From: Pseudoscleropodium purum
Taxonomy: Eukaryota > Streptophyta > Bryopsida > Hypnales > Brachytheciaceae
NCBI GenBank assembly: GCA_963969395.1
Contig: OZ017796.1
Span: forward strand, 21,330,501 to 21,394,500
Length of the DNA: 64,000 nucleotides
Direction: 5' to 3'
Position numbers and translations under genes: made by a program. The notes below the pieces were generated by a model. That model was not told the origin of the DNA, did not search any database, and saw only the letters and a list, made by a program, of their open reading frames with translations. This document shows, piece by piece, positions 37,144 through 49,800 of the stretch (positions are counted from its first letter, which is position 1; every line of letters starts with the position of its first letter).

Positions 37144-37740
37144 CGTGTCCGCCACAGAAAAAAACCTAGTCTCTCGATTTACCCTTCACAGAGTCATACA
37201 ATAAGATCGCAAAACCTCGTATCCCGAAATCCAATTTGCGGTACACAACTTGCACGAGAATCATTCAATCATGCTCTACGAGAATCTGCGAGCTTCTTCT
37301 TCTTCGTCTTCTTGTCCCGCAACTCTCCACACCACGCCTGCAATGACCTTTCCAGCTCCCTCCACCGCAGAACAAATTATTTTTCCAGAAAATTCGTGCA
37401 GAGATCTTCTCTTGAGACGACACAATTGTGCAGGAGATGCTAGTTGTGCGCATAGGCGTGCCGTGATTGAAGAGTTGCAGATTCAGGAAGACGACATCCA
37501 ACGCAACGCAAGGTCTCTGCAATGGCGAACGCCAGATTTTGTTCGTGAAGTCGCATCGGTTCCAACTGGAAACGGTCGTGGTTTCTTCCCGTCCAATTTC
37601 ATCCGGAACTGGTTCCGTGAACCTGGCTTTGGGATTATTGTGTTCTCTGGCTTTGCTCCGAGGATCCGTGCAACGTGATTGGCTTAACGCTGGAAGGACG
37701 CGGTCTCCCATGACCAAGGGAGTCTGGTAATAATATTTCG
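37144..37740. promoter_or_regulatory. CpG-richer 5' flank of VPS45
   Basis: About 600 bp with higher GC and more CpG than the surrounding spacer. It carries overlapping open frames on both strands (plus 37250-37678, 142 codons; minus 37265-37717, 150 codons), but neither shows a domain, and mirrored long frames are expected in GC-rich DNA. Most likely promoter and 5' leader. A divergent first exon on the plus strand cannot be excluded. Confidence 0.45.
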
Positions 37741-39043
37741 ATTATTGGATCAATAGGTGCATTCTTTGTAATATTTTTATTTTATTTTGTGCAAAATTTC
37801 GCTCAGACTGACAGATTTTGAGCTCTTTGGTTTTGTCCCTCCAAAAATTGACATGTACAACGAGAGCAATGGCAAACAAGGGATGGGAAATGAACTACCA
37901 CGGGCATTTTTCCATCCCGTTCACTTGGCTAGGCATACACTCCCGAGTCATCCCTGCCAACAAGTCTCATTCAAAAAGTCAATTGCGTATTTAATAACTT
38001 GACAAGCTTGCTAGCCAATGGATGAAAATCACACAATGAGGAAGCACAACAGAATATGAGCTAGCACTTTAATCTCTTTAGGATGTGGAGACAATGCCTA
38101 GGCCTCAATTTCTAGTATTTTACATTTTTGTGCAAATTCTCTTATGTATTGGACTAAACATGAAATTATAAATACATTGGCAAAATTGCAAAGCAAATTA
38201 TGATATTAAATAATTAAATAAAAAATAGAGCCTATGCCTAAGTAAAGGACATGTTCTACATATTCACATTGAATACAATCTCATTCTTGTAGAAGACTTT
38301 GTGTCTTAAAGTGTATTCTACTTCTTTGACTACTGACAAGACCGCTTAGCTAAAGACAACATGAGTATAGACGCTTTAGATCCATTTGGCCAGAAGTGGC
38401 CTATAGTTGATTGTATTGGAATTTTAGCTTTGAAGGTCCCCTCCTACTTCAAATGTTTATAAATTGAAACATTATTGTCAAGATCACAAATAAACATGCT
38501 ACCCTTTGAAATTGAAAACAACTTTACTAATTTTGACATTTCATTTAAAGAATTGTTTGTATTGTCAATACTATTAGTAGGTGACCTTTTGATATCAATT
38601 ATTAGTAGTCTACTTGAAATGAACTCTAAAAGCTATAAACATCCAAAATAAATATATTTATTTGCAAATTTTGATGGTTAATTTCAACACAAAAATTCAT
38701 TTTTTTAGTAGGATAATGGAAATTTGAAAAAAAGAAAATTTCATCGAATCTTATACCCTCTTTTAATTCACATGCCCAACTTACCCAATTAAAATCTAAA
38801 GATATTTTTAGAGGACTGTGTGAATTACTTTATTGGTTCACCTTTAAAAAATGAGCATTATATACAATGTGTATGAATTTACAAATTTAAAAGCATTATT
38901 ATTCTAAATTAAAATACAACTATCAATTAGGGAGTTTTCTATTAGATAGCAATGGAAATATGAAGAGTTTAGCAAGAGACAATCTTAAAAGTTTAATTAG
39001 GAGAAAACTGAGGGAAAATTTTAGAAAAAAATAGGGGTTTAGG
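37741..39043. other. AT-rich spacer
   Basis: No gene or repeat recognised. The final eight bases (GGTTTAGG, 39036-39043) are the left target-site duplication of the next element. Confidence 0.4.
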
Positions 39044-39328
39044 CAGGGTTGACAAATGTCAACGTCCGCTCCAAAATAGCGTCCGTTTTCCGGACGTCCA
39101 GACGCACGGACGCTAGCGGATGCAGCGTCCCGACCGCCGTCGGAAAGCGGACGGGCGGGGCGGACGGACGGGGCGGACGCCCAGATCGTGCGGACGGCTG
39201 TAATCGGGCGGATGGACGGACAGGCAGACAAGCGGACGGGGGACAGGCGGACGCTGCGTCCGCCAGGACGCGAATGTCAACGGACGTTGCGGACACAGCG
39301 TCCGCGTCCGGACGTCGTATCAGCCCTG
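39044..39328 (+). mobile_element. 285-bp nonautonomous hAT element, deletion relative of the 9.7-kb element
   Basis: Begins CAGGGTTGAC and ends with the reverse complement of CAGGGCTGAT. It is flanked by GGTTTAGG at 39036-39043 and 39329-39336, a perfect 8-bp duplication. The first 100 or so bases and last 85 or so bases match the two termini of the 9.7-kb element, with the whole interior missing; the middle is GGACGGGGCGGACG-type subterminal repeat. It has no coding capacity and would rely on a transposase in trans. Confidence 0.92.
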
Positions 39329-39336
39329 GGTTTAGG

Positions 39337-39684
39337 TCTAAAATGACTTTAAACAAGATTTGGTATATGAACCAAATTAGGCAAACAACAAAATGGTGAT
39401 AAAATGAAAACCAAAATACAATAATTAAAGTAGAAAAATGAAAATAGAATCAAATACAAAACCAAAAAAATAACAAACACAAAAAATACAAAATCAGAAT
39501 GAAAAACAAAACATTATGGGTAGGAATTGTGTTCAATGTAGAACTTCAAACCTAATTTGAGAGTAGTACAATAATATTTTCCAAAAAACTTTGAACTATT
39601 AAAAGTTTGAAAATGAAGATAAATTTCATCTTCATACATTCTTTTGAGATTTTAAGCTTTGAAACTAAAGTTATAGACAAAACT
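39337..39684. other. AT-rich spacer
   Basis: A-rich sequence following the short hAT element. No gene recognised. Confidence 0.35.
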
Positions 39685-40270
39685 AACCCCTAAAGTTCCA
39701 TTACTATGTTTTCATTGAAAACTTCAAAAATTGTCATTTTTATTACAAGTACCAAATTTTCTTTTAAACTTTTTTTGACACATGTAACCATAGGATTTTG
39801 TATTATGGTGACTTGAAAACATGTGGTAAGGATTTAAAAAATTTCCACCAACTAGATTCAAGATACAAGCATTTGAATTTACTGAAATCATTTTTGGGCC
39901 TTGTTAAAAAATAGAGCAACTATATTTCCTAAGCTCACTTTTCTATGAAAAATATCCATAACTTTTTACCCATTGATCAAAATAAAACAATTAAAAGATT
40001 TCCACATATATATAACTCTAGAAAACCAATTTCAAATTTCCTTTCTAAAAAAAGTGATTCTTTTTTATTTGCCCTATCAACCCATTTACAAAAAAATAAA
40101 CCATACCGTGCCATAACTTTTGACTCAGATTTCCAAATGTCATAAAATTTAGAGTATTTGAAAGATATTTCTTGTCCCTTCTGTCTATTAAAAATTTGGG
40201 CAAAAATATGAAAATCACTAGTCACACATATCTACCTAATATTGCTATGTAGCCAAAAAAATTCATGCTT
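39685..40270 (+). repeat. Dispersed repeat family 3, copy 1
   Basis: Aligns in direct orientation with 60465-61010. Shared words include AACCCCTAAAGTTC, ACAAGTACCAAATTT, TGTAACCATAGGATTTTGTA, CATTGATCAAAAT, TTTCCAAATGTCAT and CTAGTCACACA. No coding frame and no terminal structure were recognised. Confidence 0.75.
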
Positions 40271-43136
40271 GTCCTTTAGGGGTTTAGAGAGGAGTGGGAA
40301 GGAAAATTTTCTTTGACATTTTCAAACATCCTCTCTGAATTTTGTCCCTAACTTTTGATTGGAGGCTCAAAATCACAAACATATATTTGGAGATGAAATT
40401 ATCTGAATTTCCCAACTTTTCTTAGCTCAAAGATTTTTAGAAAAAAGTTATTGTATTATACCAAAATTAGATCTAAAGTTCTACATTGAACACAATTCCT
40501 TAGTCTTAACAATGAGTAGTGAAGTTCTCATCTTCAAATTGTCCCATATTTTTTGACAATTTATGATGGACAATGAATTTCATTATAAATACAACCTCTC
40601 TACCCTACATTATTTCTTAAAGGGTATTGTTGTTTCCACCGAAATTGGAAGTAGCCATGCCATTGAGAAAAAATTCAAACTATAAGATTACATGTGAATT
40701 AGCATGCTGTTTTTTGTTTTTGTTTTTTTAGAACAAGATAGTGTCTTTGATTTGTTTTATATTTATGTAACAAGTTAGATCTAGGTGATTTTTTCTATAA
40801 CCTAGGTTCTAATTTTTAATTTTTTTTTTTGGAATAAGACAATGTTTAAATTCACTTTGTATTTTCATAACAAGCTAGTTTTTGGAATCTTTCTTTTGTT
40901 CGTAACAAATTGAGTCTAATACATCCTTTTTCTAATTTTTATAACAAGAACATTTTTAATTTGTTACTTTTGTCATAAGCTTTGAATCTCCTAGAAAAAA
41001 TCATGAAGATTGGATGTAACTCAAAAATGTGTCAATAAGTTGCTATCTTCATAGATTCTCAATTTTAAAATGAATTAGCATCAAATGTCTCATTTAGATG
41101 TCAAAATTCTCATAGGTGAAGTATATTGTTGAATGGGTTGTTGTCATAATTGATTTCGGTACTTCCAAGCATATTTGACCTACAACTGGTGCAAACGAGT
41201 TATACCAAGCATGTAAGGTAGCTAGTTCAACGAACAATCTATTGTTCTTTCTTCTCTAGCTTGGTACAATATAGTCTTTGTGTATAGAGCATCCAACACT
41301 CATGTATAGTCACAAATTTCTTAACAAAGTTTTTTTTTTTCAAAACCACTTTTGATTTTAGAATTGTAAAGCACACTTACAAGTGGTTGTTGAGTATAAA
41401 TTCTACCTCAAAAAGACATGGTTTAGGATTCCTAAACAAAAATTGTACATCATTTCCCTTAAAACACATTGAAATTTATTTATATATGCCATTTTAGGAC
41501 ATCCTAATTAATGGAGTTAAAGCTACTTAGTCAACACTCATCAAGAATAGTGTCTTGTAGTTTCTAGATAGTGCCAATTTTGGTGTGACTAAGCTTTTTC
41601 TACCATTGATTGAGTATGTGCTGGGGGATCATTTCTTGGCTAGCCATGCCTTAGCTAGGGTTGGGCACATTTACTATCAATAGGTGGAGATGCTCTAAGG
41701 CTAACAAAGGTGACGCTCATCCCAAATAAAAATATTGATTCTTTGTTTCTACATTTAACAATGAAGTCATCCATTAGACCTTTTAGGTTTGTAGTATCCC
41801 TATAGGATTAGGCTTGTAAAGATGGGCTCATGACTACTAAATTCTAGCCTCATTGTCCATTACATTGTTTGCTGCCATTTTTCAACTAGATATGAATGGA
41901 AAATTTTGTCGTTTTTTGTTAGAGACAAAGTCACATGTCTACTACAAGTTGCAAATTTTTCAACCTTTTCTTGAAAAATTTGAAATTACTATGAATTTTT
42001 TAAGAAAAAAATGAAGAAAATTCATATCAAATATAAAATATATTCAAGAAATATGAAATTTCCACTATAGATGTGCAATATAGTGCATAGCATCATGGTA
42101 TAAACCAAAATTATCATATTAATTTATAATTAGAAAATCAACAAAATATGGTCATAGGTCCAAAATTCATATTGCTATAAAATTTTGAAATTTAAGATTT
42201 TTTCAAAATTTCCAATGGAAATAGAAAGAAAAATGGATAAGCTTCATTTCTTTAGTAGGGCTCAAATTTTTAAAAAAAACTTTTTTAACTAAAATTCACA
42301 TCAAGAGTAGGTAATGAGAAATGACCCAAATACACTACAACTAGGTGATTTGTGGATTAAGCATCTTCCTCTTTAGAAAAGTCAAGAAGATGATAATGAG
42401 CACCTTTGCAATACCATTCCCTAAAAATGTACTCAAGTATCCTCCAAATGAATAAATTGGATAAAAAACATTTTCTTCCATCTTCTAGTCTCAACTAAAG
42501 TCATCCATTAGACTTTTAACATCTGTAATAGCAATATGTGGTTAAAAGTCACTTACTATGTCTTGTAGTAGGAAATGTTCTTTGTATGACAAAAAAGATA
42601 AAAATTCTCTTATTCAAAAAGTCTAGGAAAGTGAAAATTTGTCCTTTAAATGGTTGATTACAACCCCTATAACAATGCAATAACCTAAATGTTTCTAACA
42701 AAAAACTTTCTAGACCATTGCAAAAATGAAGAATGCACCTATTGGTCTAGAAAGCAAATCATTTTTGAGTGACAACCTTAGTCATAGGCTAGGCAAACAA
42801 CTATATAAATTAGAACAAGCTAAGGTGAATGCATCCATAATTGATACTAATAGTGATTGAGAAATCATTGAGAAATAAATGCTCATTATTATTAAACATA
42901 AATGCTTTTGTTGGATTTTATTGGCAGGCAAAAGAGGATGTCAATTTTTTATAGTATACATTATTTGGACATTGTTTCAATAAGCTATGAAATTTCAAAG
43001 TTGATTGTTTGTAGAGTGATTGAAAATGAATCCACTAAGCTCTCCTAAGCTCTCATGTTCTAATTGTGTAAATATTGTATTATCAATATCTAAGTTTTAG
43101 TCTTGCTTTTTGTTTGAAATGTATCACTCGGTGAAG
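40271..43136. other. AT-rich spacer
   Basis: No gene, RNA gene or bounded repeat was recognised. Only short spurious frames are present. Confidence 0.4.
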
Positions 43137-43345
43137 CTAATTGAAGCAATAAAGCTTGAGTTCTAAAAAGACAAGACCTATGACAAGGCAAAGTCCACAA
43201 AGCAAGAAAGCTTTTGCTCTAAAAAGAAAAAAAGCTACTACAAAGAAGAGCCTATAAAGCATAAAAGCTTTAACCCTAATAGATTGAGACCTATCACTAT
43301 GTATAGCACACAAAGCACAAATTAATACTTTAACCCTAAAAAGAC
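43137..43345 (+). repeat. Minisatellite of about 60 bp, locus 1
   Basis: Three to four diverged copies of a unit containing AAGCAAGAAAGCTTTAACCC, TAAAAAGACAAGACCTAT and CAAAGC. The same unit recurs at 51697-51890. An open frame across the minus strand (43137-43439) is a by-product of the repeat. Confidence 0.7.
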
Positions 43346-43439
43346 AATACCTTTTATGATTGAACTCTACCAAAATGATTTGATTTTCCATTGACAAGTG
43401 CCAACATTGCAATGATGTGGAAATCCATCCGTCATCCAT

Positions 43440-45029
43440 CCACTTAACAATTGTACTTACCTTGAATATATTTTTGTATTGGATTTTATAACTATCTAAT
43501 TAGTATAGAAATAAAGAAGGAACCTTTTGGTACAAAAATTAGATCTTTTTTAGCAAAGTAACATGGTTCAAATGGTTGTAATTCTTGTCCTTTCATGGTT
43601 AAGGGACAACTTTCAAATAGAATAACAAAAAAATAATCCTTTTCTAAACTTGTGGCCATCCCAATTGTATTTTTGGAAATGATTCCATATTGAATTGGAT
43701 TTAGGATAATTATATAGAAATATCTAGTTTTCTAATTTAATATTTTAATTAATGAATACTTCACAAATATGTGGTGTGCTTTTTTCAATATGACCATCTC
43801 AGTTGTTTCAAAAATGGCATCCTAACCCTAGGAATTTTTGCACAATTTCATGCACAAAAAGTTCCACATACTTATTAAGATCAAAGCTTAATTTTGAAAA
43901 TTAAGGTTTCAAATTTAATTGAAGACTTGAAAGTATTTGCACCAAGGTGGCAAACTTCCACCCTATTCTAATATCATAAAGAACGTGGAGGCTAACCATG
44001 ATGATATCTTAAATTCTTGAAGGTTAGAATTTATACCCATAACACCATAATCTCCAATATAATTAGAAGTGAAAAGGATTAGTGAATGTATTTAAATCCC
44101 ATTGGAAGGGTGTTGACTTTTTGTTCCTTGGTCTCCCCAAGAAGGATGCATATCCTCCCTTAATTTGTAGTTTCTTTGTGAATAGATTCTTGATTGTAGA
44201 GCATATCTATCATTAATAATTGTAGAGTTTATACCATGGACTTGAATAGCCAAATAAATAGCAATAATAGAATTTATAAAAAGTATTTCCTTGATTCAAA
44301 GATAAGCAACTTTTAAAAGGTGTCTAATGAATATTCCAATGAATAAAAATCTACCATTTATAAAGGAAAACTCTATTATTGCTATTGAATATTATATAGT
44401 TGTTTGATTTATTTCACATGAATAATATTTTAAACTCTTCTTCACCCTGACAAGTTTGTGATTTATATCTCACTTTTTAATCACCCTGGGAGTGAATGCA
44501 TACTTTACTTCTAAATTTTCATGACTATGTTTGCCAAAAATACTCTAAATTTATCAATTTTTTGCAAAGTATTAAAAATTAATAATATTTTCTCATATTT
44601 AATTGCAAAATCTTGAACTAAACCAATCAAAAAAATTATAGAAGATGTTTCAAAAACTTTGGCCTTATATATAGATGGCAAGATATAGTGATATCACTTC
44701 TTTTGAGGTGATAGTAATAGTGTAAAGCCATGTACAAGCCTAATGTAGAGTAGTCAGGGAATAATTTTTGTACATGTGGCATGCAACCATTGAACAAAAA
44801 TCATTTCCAATTCTTTGCATTGAAACATTCAATCTCCAAATTCACTTCCTTCCTCATCAATTGCTTTCTTCGTGCAACAAACCCTAAATTACATTGAAAA
44901 ATTCAATTTTTCATTTTTTCATTTCATATAAAACTTTTACATTCAATCCTAAATCCTAAATCCTAATCTCTTCAACATTTTTTCTTCAATCCCATGCTAC
45001 TAAAATTTGTCTTTTTCATGTTGCTAAAA
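43440..45029. other. AT-rich spacer
   Basis: No gene recognised. Confidence 0.4.
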
Positions 45030-45530
45030 TTCTCTCAAATGAATTCATTTGAATTCATTCTCTAAAACAAATTCATTTGAATTCATTCTTTCAATAAAAT
45101 TGATTTGAATACATTCTCTCCAATGAATTGATTTGAATTGATTCTATGAAATGAATTAAATTGAGTTCATTCTCTAAAATGAATTGATTTGAATTCATTC
45201 TATGAAATGAATTAATTTGAATTCATTCTCTAAAATGAATTGATTTGAATTCATTCTATGAAATGAATTAATTTGAATTCATTTTCTAAAATGAATTGAT
45301 TTGAATTCATTCTATGAAATGAATTAATTTGAATTCATTCTATGAAATGAATTAATTTGAATGCATTTTATGAAATGAATTAATTTGAATGCATTTTATG
45401 AAATGAATTAATTTGAATGCATTTTATGAAATGAATTAATTTGAATGCATTTTATGAAATGAATTAATTTGAATGCACTTTATTAAATGAATTAATTTGA
45501 ATCCATTCTATGAAATGAATTATGCAAAAT
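45030..45530 (+). repeat. 28-bp minisatellite with a palindromic core
   Basis: About 17 consecutive units of a 28-bp repeat centred on GAATTAATTTGAATTCATTC. Units in the middle alternate between CTCTAAAATGAATTGATT and CTATGAAATGAATTAATT types. Towards the right end a single type (GAATGCATTTTATGAAAT) takes over in four or five nearly identical copies. AATGAATT and AATTCATT are inverted within each unit. Confidence 0.9.
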
Positions 45531-47803
45531 TTTAATTAAAAACTTCAATAAATTTAGTTTCAATTATTTTCTACAACCAATTACATTTTTTATAGTTAAT
45601 CATAATGTATAATTCATAAATCAACGAAATTAATTCACTTGAAAATTTGATTTACATATTACATGTTTATATGAAGAGGCATAAACAAAGTCCTATCATG
45701 ACTACCACATTCATATGTTTCACAACCAAATCTCATCCATTAATTGCTATTTTTTCACTTTGGGGGGAATAAAAAGAGATTGCTTGACAACCTTAAGAGA
45801 TAGTCATATAGATTGAAAGCAAGAAACACTAATTAATTGATTATATTTCATTGAAGAGTGATACTATGAGAACTATAAGCTTTTGGAAAAAAATATTGAA
45901 AAAAAATAAATATAAAAAAGTAGAAGGAAAATAGAATATTACAAATAAAACATCCTAATAATTTAGATTTTAAATAAATTTATTACAAAAGGGAGATAAA
46001 AAAACTATTTATTTAAAATATTATAAATGCTAAAAATAATGAAAAAGTTCTCAATAAATATAGAATAGAAGACATTTTTAATAACTTTGTATTGATAAGA
46101 TTTTATTTAAAATTTATAAAAAGACTTTTTCAAGTCTAAAGTATGTGCACATTAGAGTTTTATTTGCATCTATATTGAAGACAACTAATGTGTATTCCAA
46201 AAATCCCTTATACTAGTTCTTGCAATTTCAATTGAAGAACATGGGGTTCAAAATTAGCAATTCAAACTTGCTATAATCATACTAAGAATAATTTAATCTA
46301 AAGTTTGATAAATTCAAAAAATTTATTAAAATAATATTTTCTTAGAAATTGCATCAAAAAATTTGTTTACTTTGGAAATGTATCTTTCACTTTTTATACA
46401 AATTTTAATTATTTTGATTGAATAAAATCCTTAAAAGTTATACCTAGTTTTGTGTTATATACACAACATGTGATACAAAATGGTAAAAGGAATTTCATGC
46501 TCTTACCTTGTAGCATTTTAAACAAAAAAGTTCACTTTATCTTGCTTGTTTCTATACTACTTTGTATGATACATTAATATAAGGCTTTTTATCCTCTTTG
46601 AATTTTGGACTACAAAGTTTTTTTTAAGGTTTTTAGAGGATTGAAGTGAAATCCTAGGGAAAGAATTTTTTTTTGAATTTTTACTTTTTTAATTAATAAA
46701 TCAACTAAAAATATATATGATTATAGGTAAAGTTGCAATCTTTTTGTTTTTTATATACCTATCAACTAAACTAGTATTTTGTAGAAGTGCATTTTGTTTT
46801 TATACTTGGATTTATTCAATTGATCCAAATTTGTGAATGAATCTTTTCTTAGCTTTGATATTTTATTCAAATATGAATATTTTTTTATATAAATGATCAT
46901 GGATTCTATATTGATGTTTTAAAATAATAAAAACTATGAACCATAATCATTTGCAAAGATTGGTGGGAGATTGTTTTAAAGAAATAGTTGACTACAATAT
47001 ACTATGTCTTGTTATACATTTGAGAGATTTGAGTTTTGTCCCCTCATGATTATTTTACATCTAATTTTATTTTTTATCTTTAAGAAAAATTCTATTAATA
47101 TTTATAAATATAAGCTTTAGTAAAGGATCATACATTTTTCAAGTGTCTTCATTGGGTATCAATATAGCAATTATGAAAAATTATTTTTCAAAATTAAATG
47201 AATTGATTAGAAGTTCTTTCAATTTAGAAATAATGGAAGATTTTATTAGACTCTATAAAATTTTTAATATTTTCTAAAGATATAAGCAAAAAATTACTTA
47301 TTTTCTTAAAGCTTCCTTTAACTTATTATTCAACAAAGAATTTTGGAGAATATATTTTTAAATGTGTTATAGCTTTTTATTTTTATTTTTAATGATTTTT
47401 TGCTAGATTTCACAATATGTCCATTACAACCTCTAAATGCAACAAAATATGCAAATGATATATGCAATTGCCCACGTGAATTTTGACTTAAATCTTGTTA
47501 ATAGAGGATTTTTGAGATTCAAAAGTAACAATTCAATTGAACTTTTTTTCTAGATTTAATTACTAACTAATCATGCAACCATTTTGCATTCTTTTTGGAG
47601 GATTTTTGATGTTCAAAAGTTTCAATCAAACACTTTTTCTAGCTTTAATCACTAAATATTGTTTGTTCAATTCAATTTTAGTAGTCAAGAACTTTCTAAT
47701 ATATGGGCTATTGCAAGAGACATTTGTCTTTATTATCTATCCTAATCTCAAAAAAATATTATTATAGCATTGTAACTCTTTTTTTATATCTTTTTATGAC
47801 ATC
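45531..47803. other. Very AT-rich spacer
   Basis: No gene recognised. The final eight bases (ATGACATC, 47796-47803) form the left target-site duplication of the next element. Confidence 0.45.
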
Positions 47804-48097
47804 CATGGTTGTCATAACGGGCAAGTTAGGGTCATCGGATAAGACGGACGGACGGTCCGGACGGCTTTAATTTTGTAACTTGTGCAATTTTGCGGAATGA
47901 CACATCACCTCGTCCGCGCCCTGACGATCTCGTCCGCGCTCAGCATGTTCCTTAATCCACATGGCATCCACGTGGCCTATTTTTCCGTTATCAAAAAGTC
48001 AACTATGTGTTGACTGTATCGGATGGGCGGGACCTCTAATGGACGGGCGAATTGGACGGACGGGTGAACCGGACGTCTGTCCACTATGACAACCATG
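47804..48097 (+). mobile_element. 294-bp nonautonomous hAT-like element, second family
   Basis: The 13-bp ends CATGGTTGTCATA are perfect inverted repeats, flanked by ATGACATC at 47796-47803 and 48098-48105 (8 bp, exact). The interior carries GGACGGACGGTCCGGACGG, CTCGTCCGCGC twice, and GGACGGGCGAATTGGACGG, the same subterminal motif style as the 9.7-kb element, but the termini differ. No coding frame. Confidence 0.92.
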
Positions 48098-48329
48098 ATG
48101 ACATCCCAAGATTAAGAACCAAAATATGCAAGAATAATCTATGCATATAGTCATGATGTTGAAAAATATAAAAATAATAATAGATTAAATATTTTTTAAT
48201 GGCAAGATGAAGTGTTGTTTTTAGCTATAACATGAGTATTAGCTCTTTGAGGGAGGATAGTTACTAGCAATAGTCTCTACAAATGTATAGTTTGATCAAG
48301 TTTAACAAAAACGGTATGTTGTAGTTAGG

Positions 48330-49800
48330 AGCAATACCATATAGATTGTCTATTTGACTTACAAGACAAACTATGCAATAACATTCCAACATGCCTTGTA
48401 CAGTATAGCTTTAGTTGGCCTATGCGACCCCTCGAAATCTTTTGGAAGGTTACCCCACTCACTCCATTCACTTGTAGATAAATTGAAAAGTCTAAAATAC
48501 AAACTTTTCTCACCACGGTGAAGAATTACCATGACAAAAACATCACATACAAATAGACACTTTTCGAAAAGTTCTTCCACTATGAGACCCTCAAAACAAG
48601 GGCATTCATAGGACTTCCCTTTCACCCAAACCTTCATATGATTTTCAAAATGATACTATGTAATGAAAAAACAACAACTACGAGATGCATCCTCTTGTGT
48701 GTGTTTCCACAACACAAACATTTGATTCTTCTCAAGCGCTATATCCAACATCAATGAATCTTGTATTGGAGTGTTGAAATCATAGTACATCTGCAATTTT
48801 CAAGGTCACATGCACCTGGAGTTGTAAATGGCAACTTGGAGTAATATCTAGTACCATTACTTATCCAATTGTAATAAGTATTGAAAATGGAACCCAATGG
48901 CGGCATTGTTGTGATCCACTACCTCATCCCAGAATCATATGTTTCTATTATAAGATTTATTTCTCTATAGGTGCCTACCACCACCTTATAACATTTGGTA
49001 TCCAAGTCCACTTTGATTTGCACCATTGTAGGCAAGGTTTTGTAATGGTATAGTAGAGGCAAAAGTTTGTGTTGAACTTGTGTCAAGAGATTCACCATGA
49101 CAATGTACAACTGGTTGCGCTTGGTGGGTTTCCAAAGTGAGATAAAGCACACCAATCCACCATCATACACATCCACTACTATCCATATATGAGGCCACTC
49201 CTCCAAACCATCATTCTAAGGCCTTTGCATATGGAGGAGATTGACATATGACGAATTGCATTTTGTGATATCACATATTGTTACAAAAAACACATCTATA
49301 AAAGAATGTGAAACAAGTGCAACCATGGTGGAGCTAGCTTCTTCACATGCTTGGTAAATTCTTGAATTTATAGTAGCCATGTCTCTCTTCCACTCCTTTG
49401 AAAGATTCTGTAGGTGAATGATATCTGGCTCCAACAGATGTGCCAAAATAAAGTGCAGCAACTCCTCTAGAAGAGTTCTCCAAAGAAAAGGATTCAACAT
49501 CTTTGGATCCACGGAAACGATATTGGTCGAGGCAGCCATGTCTAATAAGCTTCGTAACCTTGATTCTAGAAACTCTCCTTTGTCACTTGTCCACAAGGTC
49601 GTTTAGTTTCTCTCGCAACAACAATGCCACTTGAAGACAATTCATTATATAACAATCAACATCCTGACCACCACTTGTTCCATCATGGACCATGGTCACT
49701 ATCTCTTCCACCTTCACAATATTGTTACCAAGAATAGTAGAACAACTTTTGTCCCTCCCAATAGTGCATTTCTTTTTATTCCTTGTCAACATCTTGAATT
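48330..49800 (-). pseudogene. F-box-like gene remnant
   Basis: On the minus strand a frame at 49596-49216 holds DPKMLNPFLWRTLLEELLHF…LLEPDIIHLQNLSKEWKRDM, which resembles an F-box (about 45 residues). It is preceded, one frameshift away, by LREKLNDLVDK. The same frame continues past TAG 49216-49218 into LEEWPHIWIVVDVYDGGLVC and past TAG 48919-48921 into WITTMPPLGSIF. A frame-shifted final part (48637-48371) contains SEWSEWGNLPKD. This layout of F-box plus kelch-like repeats is typical of plant F-box proteins that recruit substrates to SCF ubiquitin ligases. Two in-frame TAGs and two frameshifts make it non-functional. Family assignment is moderate. Confidence 0.6.

Noticed and set aside
37250..37717. 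Two overlapping 140-150-codon frames on opposite strands
   Set aside because: No domain on either strand. Mirrored long frames are expected in GC-rich promoter DNA.
39049..39399. 116-codon frame across the short hAT element
   Set aside because: It arises from the CGGACGGGG repeat of the element and runs past its boundary.
45030..45530. CRISPR-like array
   Set aside because: Units are contiguous 28-bp repeats without unique spacers, and the DNA is plant nuclear.
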